A DNA stretch of 64,000 bases. Origin: Heligmosomoides polygyrus polygyrus (taxonomy: Eukaryota > Nematoda > Chromadorea > Rhabditida > Heligmosomidae). The notes under the pieces were generated by a model, which had not been told where the DNA came from, did no database searches, and worked only from the letters and a program-made list of their open reading frames with translations. The translations under genes and the position numbers were made by a program. The DNA lies in the NCBI GenBank assembly GCA_947396885.1, contig OX377201.1, positions 27,629,923 to 27,693,922 on the forward strand. Reading direction: 5' to 3'. Positions 52,660 to 63,958 of the stretch are shown here, in pieces; position 1 is the stretch's first letter; every line of letters begins with the position of its first letter.

Positions 52660-53790
52660 CACTATTAGAGTAATTTGGGCACGAGAATGTTCGTCATGGC
52701 AGATAGCAGCCTTGCACTGGATTTGCCGACACGTGAACAGCCGAGAGACAAACACTGATTAGCGGACACACCGCCATAAACAATCATTATTTTGACAGCG
52801 TCGCAGAGGCAATCATGCAGAAACAGCAACACACTGGACAGCTGCACGCCGCAGTGTAACCAAGTAGCATGAGAGGCTAAGAGGTGAGTCCAATGTGGAA
52901 GCGGAACAAGCGCAGACCTACCGCGATCCTAGGGGCCATTCCCATCTCTCACGTTTTGCCATATCATTGGGCTCTAGACCTTCTCAGGCTTCTTCATCCT
53001 TCATCAATAGGGCTCTTCCATACCGGTTTAAATCTCACAGAAGATGTAGAGGATATCCTACGCGTACAGCGACGACAAAGAAGAAAAACCTCATTTCGCC
53101 CTCCTGCTGCCCATCGTAAAAAATGGCACTTTAAATCTGAACCACGCGAGCGATGAAGCAACTACTCATAAGTTGAAGGCGTCAATCAAGTGAAATAAAG
53201 AAACTAAAAAGCGAGCATTGCGAGGAGGGAGTGGAAGCAGACGGATATCCATCATCGCCCGAACATTCCTGCAGCCGCGGACGGAGTCTCCTGATTCAAT
53301 AGCAGATTGCCATACGTGTGCTCTCCCCTCATTGAAAGCCTCAGGATGTCCCCTAACTGCTTTTAGCAGAACGGGTGTTGCTCGCAGTTCTCTTCCCAAA
53401 CAGGTTCTGCCTTCCTCTACGCGAAACGACACTGATTAATAGACGATTGCCAAACTAGCACTGGGAGAGCTGTTTGAGACGCCAAGGGTCTTTTACTAAC
53501 TGTGGAAAAGGGCATTGTGTAAGTGGCCTACTCCGTTTCAGTTAGCTTAGTAGACTCCAGTGCATTTGTTCCTTCGAGCTATGTTGGTGCTTCGTCATCT
53601 TAAGTCTTTGTTAGGAATGATCTGCTTTTAATGGCTACTTTATACAAACCTCCTAAACAGAAACAAAGAAAAAGTATTCGATTTAAGTGCGTCAAGACAC
53701 AGATTTTAACCTAGGTGTCTCGCTGAGCGTGACCACTGGTGCATTAGGTTGTAATGAAAATTCAGTTAGTTTTCAAGCAATCCTCTAAGC
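52660..53790. other. No recognisable gene upstream of DENND6
   Basis: Open frames at 52.88-53.16 kb (plus) and 53.17-53.43 kb (minus) show no conserved motif. Any DENND6 promoter would lie here or just below, but no element can be named. Confidence 0.5.
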
Positions 53791-53791
53791 T

Positions 53792-54083
53792 GGGCGCGTG
53801 TAGTCGGAGGAGGCGCGACTGTCGCGTGCACCCGATACCAGGTTCCTGGTTCGGATTTCCCGCCCAGGCCAACCAAGCCTTCCATCCCTCTGGGGTCGGT
53901 GAATTGGTACCAGACTTGTCAGGGAAGGATAAAGCACTGACTTGTACATCGGCTGGCCACCGCAAGTCATTGTATGGTCAAATACGCATTCATGTCGCCT
54001 CCACGACATCCCGTAGAAGTAGAATGCGCTGGCGCATCCCAAAAGGGATTGAGTAATGCCGTCCTTTATCCTTTATCCTTTAT
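53792..54083 (+). mobile_element. tRNA-derived SINE, family 1 (young copy)
   Basis: Near-identical to the copies at 11580 and 24196 except for a short gap in box A. CCTCTAAGCT is present on both sides (53782-53791 and 54084-54093), a clear duplication, and the tail is three TTTATCC units. It sits at the edge of foldback copy 3. Confidence 0.5.
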
Positions 54084-54084
54084 C

Positions 54085-54825
54085 CTCTAAGCTAGACAAC
54101 TTCTGAAATCAAGCTGAACATCTTCGAATTCAAAACGAGTTTCACACTGAAATAGATACAAGCCGATACGGTTGAAATCATTTTTTTTGATCAAGGAAAA
54201 TTTTACTGACTGAAACTTGCTTTGAATTTTTTTTAGCTCAGCTGCCCTAATAAGTGAGCACACACCAATTTTATACAAAAATTTCGGGGAAAAATGATAC
54301 ATTGAATTTTGCTTTGAAGCTTAAAAAGGCAGCAACCATTCAGTGTATTAAACGAAGAGATCGCGCCACGCACTCGACTAGATCGCCGCTATTTTTATTT
54401 GATTGACTGCGAAATTCTGTTTGTGTGGAATAACACAGGTTTAAACGGTATAAAAAGCACACATATACTCACACCGCTTCTCAAGTCAGTAGCATTTGTA
54501 CTATCAATGAAACCAAAATCGCGACGATCTGGTTGAGTGCATGGCATGATCTTTTCCTTTAACATACTAAATGATTTGCACGTTTCGTTGAGCTAAAATA
54601 AATTTTAGCTCATTTTTATTAGAAGACTGAAAATTTAATTAAATTTCAGCATGTTCACTTATTGGGGCAGGTGGAAAAACACTAAAGAACGTCATTCTAG
54701 AAAGCTCCTTGAACAGAAAATTATTGTCTCCATGGTGAATCTCGATTTTAATGCGTAGAAAGCGCGTTTTGACTTGGAAGAGGTTGATTTTGAAATTGTC
54801 AAGCTTGGTTGGAAGTATTCGATTT
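54085..54825. repeat. Long foldback repeat, family F (copy 3)
   Basis: Arm motif CTCTAAGCTAGACAACTTCT mirrors GTTGATTTTGAAATTGTCAAGCTTGG on the right. The core 54358-54553 carries inverted ends GATCGCGCCACGCACTCG and the like. The outer left end was disrupted by the SINE. Confidence 0.5.
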
Positions 54826-55056
54826 TGATTGAAAATCGACGTATCAGTTTTGGTTTCAGCGAATATGTGGGGTTTCGCAGGTGAGCCATCGTTTTTTTTC
54901 TTGTTGAACATAAGCCTCAAATACAGACTGATCAACCTAATTACCTTTTTGGTTGATAACGGAAGACAATGTTTATCAGCACCGTTCCAAAGAAGGATTT
55001 GTGACAATTGCTTTCCTATCAGTGCCCCCAACACAAATTAAAGAGCGATAAGTGAC

Positions 55057-55471
55057 GGCTGCGGGACATTACGTACGAATGGTCGCCGCGGACGCGGCGA
55101 GCGCGGCAGAAGACGTCGCAATTGGGTGACTTCAGCGGTCGGTGATATCTAGACCTCCATCAAAACGTGCACATCAAGTGTTAGAAAGTGTATACAAACT
55201 CAGTTTCACTGCGAGAGTGTGTCATATTTTCAGCTTTTCCTGAAGAAGCATCATATAAAATTGAGTATTAGAACGTCGCTTAGTTTTATAACTCGAACTC
55301 AATTTCTGAACTAGAGCAGCTCCTGCAACAGCAGGAAAGGATATCAACACCTCAAACCTAGCGTCTGCAGCAAGTCATGAGGCACAGCTCCCACGACCGC
55401 TGCGGAGCTCATAGAGCACGCGACAGTCGTCGTCGCGGGCGCGGCGACCATTCGTACAAAGACCGCCCCTC
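55057..55471. mobile_element. hAT-like MITE, family K (415 bp)
   Basis: Inner inverted repeats GTACGAATGGTCGCCGCG at both ends, flanked by the duplication ATAAGTGAC (55048-55056 and 55472-55480). The 8-9 bp duplication points to a hAT-type transposase supplied elsewhere. A relative lies at 62914-63355. Confidence 0.5.
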
Positions 55472-55479
55472 ATAAGTGA

Positions 55480-56225
55480 CAGGCAGCAGCGGTAACACTC
55501 TGACTCAATAGTAGGTGTATGTCCAATACCTCGAGGCTTAATAAGTGATGAAAGGAATCGGAGTATATTGCCAGAACGATAACCAGGGGCGGACTCATCA
55601 ACACTTAACCCCGCAGGCATGCGTGGTATCCTATAAGAGGTAGATATACCCACGATGAAGCATTCATCTCTACCCCTAATACCCTCGGTTCTAACTGTTG
55701 ATGAATCGTGCTCCAGGTTCAGTGAGCTGTGCGAGCCACACCACACACGATTCAATATGAGATAAAGGATGGGGCATGCCTAAACCTCAACCCGAAAAAC
55801 GTAGAAGCGTCTACAGTGATTTGCGTGGTTTCACCTTAAGAACAATTCAGCGCATCACTTTTCCTACACAGATTTAATCATTTATTTATTCTGTACATGA
55901 GTAACCAAGCAAAAGCAAAGGAACTTAAGTTGAAGTCATTAAGCAGGAAAAAACAAAATAAGCAACAAGAATCAACCTAGTGAAAAGGAAAACTACTAGT
56001 CTCCATCCTGCTGAAACAGGTCAGAAGTTTTTTTATAATGCCTCATAGTTTGACAAGACGTGTTTCTTAGATAGTTTCAAAAATTCAGAGAGGGCAAATG
56101 AAAAACTGAGACCTTATAGCGCTTTTCGGTCTATGAAACTGGATCTTCGGTGTAATCCCAATCGGGGGGAGGGGGGGGGAAGGGAGTCCATTTGATTTGA
56201 ATTTCTAAAGAAAGACAACATGCCC
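55480..56225. other. TATACCC-type MITE relic, then unique sequence
   Basis: 55560-55745 resembles the repeat at 20100-20270 (GATATACCCACGATGAAGC). The remainder to 56225 has poly-G runs (56164-56183) but no gene. Confidence 0.5.
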
Positions 56226-56229
56226 AACA

Positions 56230-56233
<4 letters not shown>

Positions 56234-56303
<70 letters not shown>
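56234..56303. repeat. (AT)n microsatellite, ~70 bp
   Basis: Uninterrupted AT dinucleotides; likely unstable in length and hard to assemble. Confidence 0.5.
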
Positions 56304-56305
<2 letters not shown>

Positions 56306-56739
56306 TTACATTATCAATTGCTGTCCTTCCAATACCAAAATCAGCTTTCTAAATTGCTTTCCTAGTCGGGGGTGGGAGTAATAAAACACAGTAAATTGAA
56401 TAGAAACCTGGAATAATTACAATAATATAAAACCACGAAAACTCGTTAATGTAACGTTATTACCTTAATCAATTAGTGAATAGCGGTTTGCGATTTCTTT
56501 CCAAGGCAAATAGAGTTTTGGATCACAAGCGTGCTGCCATGCATAGTGTCCCCCCCCCTGCACCGTGCATAGTCCCCTAATGAAAACATTTTTTAATGTT
56601 TCAGCGTAGCGCCCGGACATTTCCAAAGGAGGGAATCAGGTAAGTTAAAGTATTCATATGTTGTATGTATTGATGCGTAGATACCACTAACAATTCATAA
56701 TGGACTGCCCCCCCCCCCCCGATTGGGATTGCACCGGTT

Positions 56740-57035
56740 CTTCCACTTCCCACCCCTTGGGTTCGATAAATAAAAGGCATAGAACTCCTGAAGGGGAATA
56801 CGAGTAAAACCGTTTATCATCCTATATATCGTGATTGAATCGCATCTTCTCCTATGACATTCAAGGGTATGCACATTGAAGAATCTGTCTCGTGAAGTCG
56901 GTGAAGAGATGGTACTGCAATCATACCCACGTACTGGTATCCAGAGTTTCCTTGAGCTGTTTTGCACAGATTTCAGCCTGACGATTCCTCGCTTATATTT
57001 CGGACTGAAAATTGTGGTGCCATACTTCAGAATTG
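56740..57035 (-). pseudogene. CR1/jockey-like LINE fragment
   Basis: The minus strand reads RCDSITIYRMINGFTRIPLQ then EFYAFYLSNPRGGKWKN, the connection region of CR1-type proteins. Nucleotide similarity continues with 4960-5200, so both are copies of one family. Confidence 0.5.
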
Positions 57036-57084
57036 GTTAACACACGACTTATCTGATGCCAATTCTGACCCGAGGACGGAAGGC

Positions 57085-57305
57085 TTAGGCGCAATGTGGC
57101 TCGGGGGGGGGGGTCACCCCCCTACACAACGGTTTGTGCTTTTTGAAACCGGAATTTTTTTTTGCAGCACTGGTGTGTTCTACCCCTACAGTGAACTGAG
57201 GTAGGCCATTTCCGATGTAATTTCACACACACGTATCCTTTACTAAGGCGGACAACAACTGAGTAGGGGGGGGGGGTGACCCCCCTGAGCCACATTGCGC
57301 CAAGG
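57085..57305. mobile_element. Small MITE with G-tract ends
   Basis: TTAGGCGCAATGTGGCTC plus a G11 run at the left is mirrored by a G-run, CCCCTGAGCCACATTGCGCC at the right. The GGCGCAATGTG end is shared with the nested palindrome at 62050-62265. Confidence 0.5.
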
Positions 57306-57309
57306 CTTG

Positions 57310-58080
57310 GTCTGGGCAAATGATCGAAGCGTGAACAATTGCACCGCACGAATGCAAATGAAGACCGTCGATAGTGACTCGAAATTATGCAGTGAATTGA
57401 GAAAAACATGGAGCGGAATGATAGAAGAGCACATACTACCGGATTGGACACGAGACATCAGTGCATCATTAAATCTCGCCATTCTACGTGGGAATACGAA
57501 GCAGCTGTTGACGCTACAGGGTACTCCGAATGCTTACCATCAGAGCGGCAAGCGGCCTTTGCGCCAGAGACCGGTGATCGCTCTACGAGAACGCTGGCGC
57601 AACTTCCCTAATGGGACTTGCCAATGAAGTGAGAGCGAGAACAAAGACGGGACGTCGTCTCCGCTCTCCATGGCTGGCTATTGATCGATGGCTGCCCGAC
57701 ACGGACGACGACAGTCCGTGAGGCGAGACCCGTTCTTCCCCAGCAGGGCGGTGTAATCCGAGCCGTTGTTCACCTAGCGCATAAGGGAAGCGAGAAAGTG
57801 GAGGACATGCAGCACAGCCGAGCGGCTCAAGTGCAACTCGGACGGCCCACTTTTCCCAGATTTGCCGAGCAGAAACAATGGAAAGCCGAGCTGAGGAGTA
57901 CCTTCGCACTATGAATCGATCTGCCATGAGAAACAACACATTCTGGATTGCTCATTAACGAGTGGAACGTCTTGCAGCTCAGACATGTAACTGCATAACG
58001 AGAACGTCACGTTAAAAGCGCCACGAAAACATCGTCGCAGCTGGATGCTGCCCACGCAACGCCTGAAATAGAGGCACCTC
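57310..58080. other. Unassigned open frames
   Basis: Moderately GC-rich DNA with overlapping frames on both strands (57295-57627 plus, 57939-57583 minus, 57681-57914 plus). No conserved domain, no splice logic; probably transposon-derived. Confidence 0.5.
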
Positions 58081-58082
58081 TG

Positions 58083-58325
58083 TAGTAGCGTGCACCCGAT
58101 CCCAGGTTCCTGCTTCGGATATCCCGCCCAGGCCAACCAAGCCTTACACCCCTCCGGAGTCGGTGAACTGGTACCAGACTTGTCTGGGAAGGATAAAGCG
58201 TTGACTTCTCAATCGGCTGGCCACCGCAAGTCATTGCATGGCCAAATACGCATTCAAATCGCCTCCACGACATCCCTTGAGGTAGAATGCGTGGCTTTTC
58301 CCAAAATTCAGTAGCGCCGTCCTTT
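58083..58325 (+). mobile_element. tRNA-derived SINE, family 1 (5' truncated)
   Basis: Begins inside the tRNA-like head (GTGCACCCGATCCCAGG), box B CTTCGGATATCC, body and a short TTTATAC tail. Confidence 0.5.
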
Positions 58326-58655
58326 ATACACCCAAAACTTGTCGAGCTGTGAGCAGGAAAGGTGCGGTAGACGGTCCTATCCTACAATGTGGTAAGAAGG
58401 ACGACGGTGGTTTAGCATTTACAATCGGAGAAGGAGAGTGGATGAGCTCGACTGCTGTTCAGCAACACCGTAGGGAGAGTGTCCAACAGCAGCCTATTAC
58501 AGGCAGTGGCGCTTTGTAAGGTGTATCACAACGTTCTTCTTTATGAGAACGTAGGCGACGAAAGGCTAGGAGAAAACTACGACCCATGAAGTACTCAGGT
58601 TCAAGGCGGGTACATGTTCCACCTACATAACATGTTTTCTCGCATTTAGCACGCA

Positions 58656-58953
58656 TGTAATGGGCGCTTGAGACGTGAGGATTGCTTCTTCCTCTTTCAC
58701 CGTTATGGGTGGTTCAGTGGGTCGCGGAAATATACAAGGATAACAGAAGAGTGGATGAATAGGCTTTATTTGAGGAACGTCGCTCCTCTAAGCGTACAGG
58801 TGAACGTCTCATAAAGGAGGACACGTAGGTCCAAAGCGAGTGGTATCAGCACATAGGCAACCCTGCCGACTATGGCATACAAGCGGGTACGGTGCCAGTT
58901 GCCCCGCCTTCTCGACTTCCCGACGGATCTGAGGATCACCGTAGACGGTGATA
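58656..58953 (-). repeat. LTR (3' in element orientation)
   Basis: 298 bp, plus-strand ends TGTAATGGGC and GACGGTGATA. Unlike the 15364 family it shows no SL1 block. Confidence 0.5.
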
Positions 58954-59411
58954 CTCCCGGCGAGGGCAAGGGGAAGCTATATATTTCAACAGAATAAAAT
59001 CTACTGTCGCTGAAGATAGCGAGCGACCGCCTTCCCGATGGACCCGAGGATCACCATAGACGGTGATAGACGACGGCAAAGCAAGTGCTACATCTTTCTA
59101 TAGAATAATATATCTGTAGAATAAAATCTACTGTCGTTGGCGATGACGACCGAGTAGGGCGGCAGCTTGAATGAGGAGACTGATCGTTGTTCGTGGATTG
59201 GATGGAGTGAAGTAGATGCTGTGGACTGCTTGTTGAACTTGAAGACTGCTACGACATGAAGGAGACTGCTCGTTGATTCCTTGTAGACTGGAACGGCGTG
59301 AAGAAAGGCTGCTCGTTGAAACTTGTTGACTGCTTGGCGTTGACGATGTAGAGGGAAAATGGCTGGACGGCTTTTGTAGAATTGGGTAGAAGGAATTGAT
59401 TACGTCGAGTG

Positions 59412-60887
59412 CTATACCTGCACCATATACGACGTGGTAACCGTATCATTAAATAGCTGTAATTGGGACCCAGGCTTCCACGTCTTGCTGTGATCTTTCC
59501 TTTTATGAAAGTCGTAGCTGAAACGTAGGAATGCATAACGGTTTCCTTCATTTGGGGAACAGTCCGTCTTTAGGTCTTTGAATTTTTTGAGACTAGGTGA
59601 ACAAACATTTCTAAATTTGCACCCCTCTCTGAAGTCCCCTTGGGAGATTACCCGGTCTGGCATCCTTTTACAGACCATGGACCCATGGCTGCCCTTTTGA
59701 AAAAAATGGCAAACGCTGCCAGACCTCCGCCTTTGATTGACATGATTACGGTGAGACGCATGGGTTCTACATGTCTGCTGGTGGCCATGTCTGTTGTCGC
59801 CGCGGCCGTTGTACGCAGCCCCTATTTTAGGGTGGGCCAACAGATCCTCTACAGTCTGTCTGTCTTGTGACTTGCCTGCTGACTGCAAAGGTTTTACGAC
59901 TCCTCGTACTAGTCCATCTGGCGTTGTCTCTTCACGCATAAGGTGGAGAATATGATATACGTTGTGTTCCGAAACGATTGTCTGGTTACAGAGTCCACGA
60001 ATTGTACACGAAACTGGGATACAACTGCTAACATAAGTTCTAGCCGGTTTCCTATTAGAGATTTCTTCGACGACTACTTGCAATGCACCCGTGCTATAAT
60101 CGCAGTTTGTGCTTTTTAGACATTTAGCTATACACGTATGGTATAGAGGTGGTATTCTACCATTTTCCTTGGAGAATTTCGCTCTATTTCTGAGGTTTTT
60201 CCTTGGTGGAGTGGTTCTTCTGATGGAATTAAGATCATCAACTTGATGAATAAGGAGCTCAGAAACTGATCGTTTTTTGACTTCTTTTATTTTATGCACG
60301 CCGGCTAGTGAAGTGCGAGGATGCATTTTAGATTGGAGAACCCCTTGAAGTGCTTGATTTCGTTCAAGGTTTTGTACTCCTAGTATGCAGTTTACAGTAA
60401 TTTGGTCAGAAGCGCATTGCTCGACCTGAAGTTTCTGTTCTATTTTCGCAGTAGTACTACTTCCAGCGAATTTGTATGAAATATAGCCAAGTTTAAGACC
60501 AATCCACTCGTTGGCGCACCTGCATTCAGCTACTTTTGTCATTAGCTTATAAATGAGGTTACTGGCGTCATTAAGGTTTTTTTGTGGATGAGAGTCCTCC
60601 ACGGTTCGGTCAAATTCAACTACCATGTCCTTTTTCTCCGACTTGGTTTTGCAATTTCTATACTCTTCCTTAATTTCTTGGTATGACTTTTGGAGAGATT
60701 CTCTTCTTTCTCGCAGCTGCTTTAGGGCACATTTTAGAAGCGTTATCCTAGCTCGGGATTTCCTGTAGTTCTCTTCATCTACAGTGGCGTAGTCCACGTC
60801 AACCATATATTCTTGGAAGCGCATGACTAAATTTTTTAGAGTTACGGATCTACCCAGTATCTCTATCTTTTGAAATCGAAGTGCCAT
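59412..60887 (-). CDS. Retroelement protein of 491 aa, gag-like or unclassified
   Basis: A single uninterrupted frame from MALRFQKIEILGRSVTLKNL to the 3' LTR border. Residues 30-120 are charged and predicted coiled-coil-like (CALKQLRERRESLQKSYQEI). Residues 120-330 hold many Cys (CRCANEW, CIAKCLKSTNCDYSTG, SSCIPVSCTIRGLC). The C-terminal third is His/Arg/Lys-rich. I do not recognise an aspartic protease, reverse transcriptase or a standard CCHC knuckle. It could be gag, an envelope-like remnant, or a fusion made by deletion. An intact frame in such a young element suggests it may still be translated. It starts after the tandem repeat and ends 458 bp before the 3' LTR. Confidence 0.5.
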   Translation of the reverse strand: MALRFQKIEILGRSVTLKNLVMRFQEYMVDVDYATVDEENYRKSRARITLLKCALKQLRERRESLQKSYQEIKEEYRNCKTKSEKKDMVVEFDRTVEDSHPQKNLNDASNLIYKLMTKVAECRCANEWIGLKLGYISYKFAGSSTTAKIEQKLQVEQCASDQITVNCILGVQNLERNQALQGVLQSKMHPRTSLAGVHKIKEVKKRSVSELLIHQVDDLNSIRRTTPPRKNLRNRAKFSKENGRIPPLYHTCIAKCLKSTNCDYSTGALQVVVEEISNRKPARTYVSSCIPVSCTIRGLCNQTIVSEHNVYHILHLMREETTPDGLVRGVVKPLQSAGKSQDRQTVEDLLAHPKIGAAYNGRGDNRHGHQQTCRTHASHRNHVNQRRRSGSVCHFFQKGSHGSMVCKRMPDRVISQGDFREGCKFRNVCSPSLKKFKDLKTDCSPNEGNRYAFLRFSYDFHKRKDHSKTWKPGSQLQLFNDTVTTSYMVQV

Positions 60888-61004
60888 TATTTATACTTAG
60901 CTACTTCTGTTTTTTCTCACTAATTTGTGAAATGGTTCCTTTTTATTGGAGACCTTTATTCTGACTAGCAGAAAATTCGCTCCAAGTACGTTTGACGTTC
61001 GGGA

Positions 61005-61213
61005 GTCTTTGTTTCTGGCTCGCAGATGGTTGCTCCAAGTACAGAGTACGGGAGACTTTGGTATCTGACTCGCAGAAGGTTGCTCCAGGTACAGAGTACG
61101 GGAGGCTTTGGTATCTGACTCGCAGAAGGTTGCTCCAGGTACAGAGTACGGGAGACTTTGTTATCTGACTCGCAGACGGTTGCTCCAGGTACAGAGTACG
61201 GGAGACTTGCCCA
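61005..61213 (-). repeat. 50-bp tandem repeat, about four units, in the element leader
   Basis: Each unit contains GGGAGACTTTGGTATCTGAC, TCGCAGAAGG and TTGCTCCAGGTACAGAGTAC. It lies between the primer site and the 491-codon frame. Since 50 is not a multiple of three, it is unlikely to be coding. Confidence 0.5.
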
Positions 61214-61342
61214 GTTAAGGGATTTGCGGTCTTGAATTCGACCGACTTTAAGCTCAGATGGAGCTTTGTCTCTTCTCCAGGGATCAAAGATGTCACTCTT
61301 TGACGCGGGAGTAGGTTGGCTTATTAGGCCGATGCACCAAAA

Positions 61343-61640
61343 TGTAATGGGCGCTTGAGACGTGAGGATTGCTTCTTCCTCTTTCACCGTTATGGGTGGT
61401 TCAGTGGGTCGCGGAAATATACAAGGATAACAGAAGAGTGGATGAATAGGCTTTATTTGAGGAACGTCGCTCCTCTAAGCGTACAGGTGAACGTCTCATA
61501 AAGGAGGACACGTAGGTCCAAAGCGAGTGGTATCAGCACATAGGCAACACTACCGACTATGGCATACAAGCGGGTACGGTGCCAGTTGCCCCGCCTTCTC
61601 GACTTCCCGACGGATCTGAGGATCACCGTAGACGGTGATA
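61343..61640 (-). repeat. LTR (5' in element orientation)
   Basis: 298 bp, same ends as its partner; differs near the GGCAAC(C/A)CT(G/A)CCGAC segment. Confidence 0.5.
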
Positions 61641-61755
61641 ACGCAAGCATTTCACATATCTACAAACGGGGCACTATTTTACTTTGGGGACTAAAGAGGT
61701 CGAAAAAAGAATTTCGCCTAGGGGGTGGGGTTATTTGGGGTGCTGGTCACGAATC

Positions 61756-62729
61756 GGTACTATTGTACTTTTGGTACATCACTTAATCTTGTTCAAAATA
61801 GGTCTACTAGGGGTAATCTGCAATGGGAAGAACGAATATCATAGTTGTTTATTGCGGAAATGTCTTATAAGCCCGCTATATTAAGTTGGAATCGCCCAAG
61901 GCCTTGCGAAATAGCGGGCGCTGGTAAGAGACGCAGAGACTCCGCCCCCTACCAGCACGCATTCGCGGCCGTCTCGAGTGGGGGGGGGGGGGTTACCATA
62001 GTATGCCGTGGCGCGCAGGCGTAGCGACTAGATACTCGCAGCGAATTAAATGCGGCGCAATGTGACTATGGAGGGGTCAGATAAATGGGCCACACCCCGG
62101 AGTCCCTTCCCTTGCCCAAATCTGTGCTCTCCTTCGCGTCAGCGGAGGAGAGCACAGAACAGATTCTCTGTTGCTAAATTTGCTTTCAAATTTTGGGCAA
62201 GGGAAGGGACTCCGGGGTGTGGCCCAGTTATCCGACCCCTCCATAGTCACATTGCGCCTTAAATGCAGTCTTATCTCCTCGTTTCGATTACAGATTCGGT
62301 CTTATTTTCTTCCGAATAGGGCAAGAGAGGGACCTCTAGGATGAAGGCAATTTTAACACGGGTGTCCTAGTGGGCCCACACCCCGGAGTCCCTTCCCCTG
62401 TCTAATTATGTGCTCTCCTCCGCGTGAGCGAAAGAGAGCACACAACAGAGCTTCCAAGCCTTTTCGAGATTTCAAGGCTTATGCCCTGGCTAACCTCTGC
62501 TGCAGGCTAGGAACGGCGAAGTAGTGCGCATCGTTAGGAGGCGGAGTCTCTGCGTCTCTTACCAGCGCCCGCTATTTCGCAAGGCCTTGGGCGATTGCAA
62601 CTTAATATAGCGGGCTTATAAGACATTTCCGCAATAAACGACTATGATATTCGTTCTTCCCGTGGCAGATTACCCCTAGTAGACCTATTTTAACAAGATT
62701 AAGTGGGGTACCAAAAGTACAATAGTACC
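61756..62729. mobile_element. Long-TIR hAT-like foldback (974 bp)
   Basis: GGTACTATTGTACTTTTGG starts the left end, its inverse ends the right, and the arms match for about 190 bp (through AGCGGGCGCTGGTAAGAGAC). The 8-bp duplication CACGAATC is at 61748-61755 and 62730-62737, typical of hAT transposition. An uninterrupted version of the target (GGTGCTGATCACGAATCTGA) lies at about 41326, confirming the insertion. No transposase inside. Confidence 0.5.
62050..62265. repeat. Nested palindrome inside the hAT-like foldback
   Basis: GGCGCAATGTGACTATGG-type ends with CACCCCGGAGTCCCTTCCC and GAGAGCACAGA-like arms, each mirrored. About 215 bp in all; similar arms recur at 62375-62440. Probably a second element inserted in the first. 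Confidence 0.5.
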
Positions 62730-62800
62730 CACGAATCTAACACCATTTTTGAAATTTCGGCCGATTACTGGAGGTTACGGTGGGTAAGGTTCACTAAAGC

Positions 62801-63436
62801 CGCGTGCACACTTTGCAGCGAGCAGCGGACAGTGGAATGTGGGCGGAGCTGGTCTCGCACACTGCGGCACTGTTGGAGTGCGCCGCGGGCGCACGCAGCG
62901 ACAGTGAGGAATGCGGCTGCGGGACATTATGTACGAATGATCGCCGCGGACGTGGCGAATAGCGCGGCGAGCGCGGCAGAAGACGTCGCAATTGGGTGAC
63001 TTCAGCGGTCGGTGATATCTAGACCTGCATCAAAACTTGCACATCAAGTGTTAGAAAGTGTATACAAAGTCAGTTTCACTGCGATAGTGTGCAATATTTT
63101 CAGCTTTTCCGGAAGAAGCATCATATAAAATTGAGCATTAGAACGTTGTCTAGTTTTATAACTCGAACTCAATTTCTGAACCAGAGCATGTTTTCCCGCA
63201 GGTCCCGCAACAGCAGGAAGGGATATCAACAACTCACACTTAGCGACTGCAGCAGGTCATGAAGCACAACTCACACGACCGCAGCGGAACTCATCGCGCA
63301 CGCGGCAGTCGCCGTCGCGGGCGCGGCGACCATCCGTACATAAAGACCGCCCCTCGAGGAATATCCGGGTCATTCCTCGCTGCCACTGTCGCTGCGGCCG
63401 CTGCCGGCAGCACTGCGGCAGCGAAAGTGTGCACAC
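62801..63436. mobile_element. TIR element containing a family K core
   Basis: GTGCACACTTTGCAGCG at the left pairs with GCAGCGAAAGTGTGCAC at the right. The centre (62914-63355) is about 90% like the MITE at 55057-55471, so that MITE is either a shortened derivative or shares the core. Confidence 0.5.
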
Positions 63437-63449
63437 CAGGGGTGCACAT

Positions 63450-63560
63450 TTAACGGTTCACGATTTAACGGATTTAACGAATTAACGGCATTTTTCGTTA
63501 AAATCTGGCTTAACGACTTAACGGAAATTTTTAGAGATTTAACGGAAGTTTAACGGACTT
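63450..63560. repeat. TTTAACGGA-type minisatellite
   Basis: ATTTAACGGATTTAACGAAT and variants repeated about ten times with interruptions. Confidence 0.5.
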
Positions 63561-63721
63561 TGTTCTCAGTGAGTTTATCACATTTTCCCTTAGTCTTCAC
63601 TAATGGTGCAGGTCTTATCCTCCCTATTAGGACTGTTACTAAAAAACTATTGAAAGCGGCAAGAATATTTTAATGTTTTTATAAATATGTGTTAAATTTA
63701 AAAAAATAAAATGCATTTCGG

Positions 63722-63862
63722 GGGCGCGTGTGGCGCAGTTGGAGGGAGATGTCGGCTGTCGAATGCCCGATACCAGGTTCCTGATTCGGATTTTCCTCCC
63801 AGGCCAACGAAGCGTTCCATCCCTCCGGGGTGAATTGGTACCAGACTTGTCTCTTATTCATC
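63722..63862 (+). mobile_element. tRNA-derived SINE, family 1 (3' truncated)
   Basis: Box A TGGCGCAGTTGG and box B GATTCGGATTTTCC with the first half of the body; ends after CCAGACTTGTCTC. Confidence 0.5.
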
Positions 63863-63958
63863 GGCTGACGGAAAGAATGTTTTCGCTCGCTGGACATATT
63901 TTAAACGATTTAAGAAAACGTTAATAAGAAAAATTAGGAAAGCTACTTTTTCTTAATA

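Larger units (their letters stand above)
58656..61640 (-). mobile_element. LTR retrotransposon lacking pol (2985 bp)
   Basis: Direct 298-bp LTRs (58656-58953 and 61343-61640) bounded by the 5-bp duplication ACGCA (58651-58655 and 61641-61645). On the minus strand, the 5' LTR is followed within two bases by TTGGTGCATCGGCC, a primer-site motif shared with the element at 15364. A 50-bp tandem repeat and one 491-codon frame follow. No protease, reverse transcriptase, RNase H or integrase motif is visible, so it depends on a helper. The LTRs differ at only two sites I can see, indicating a recent insertion. BEL/Pao-like by duplication length and primer site. Confidence 0.5.

Noticed and set aside
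53166..53432. Minus-strand 88-codon frame as a gene upstream of DENND6
   Set aside because: No splice signals, conserved motif or SL acceptor could be found; kept only as unassigned sequence.
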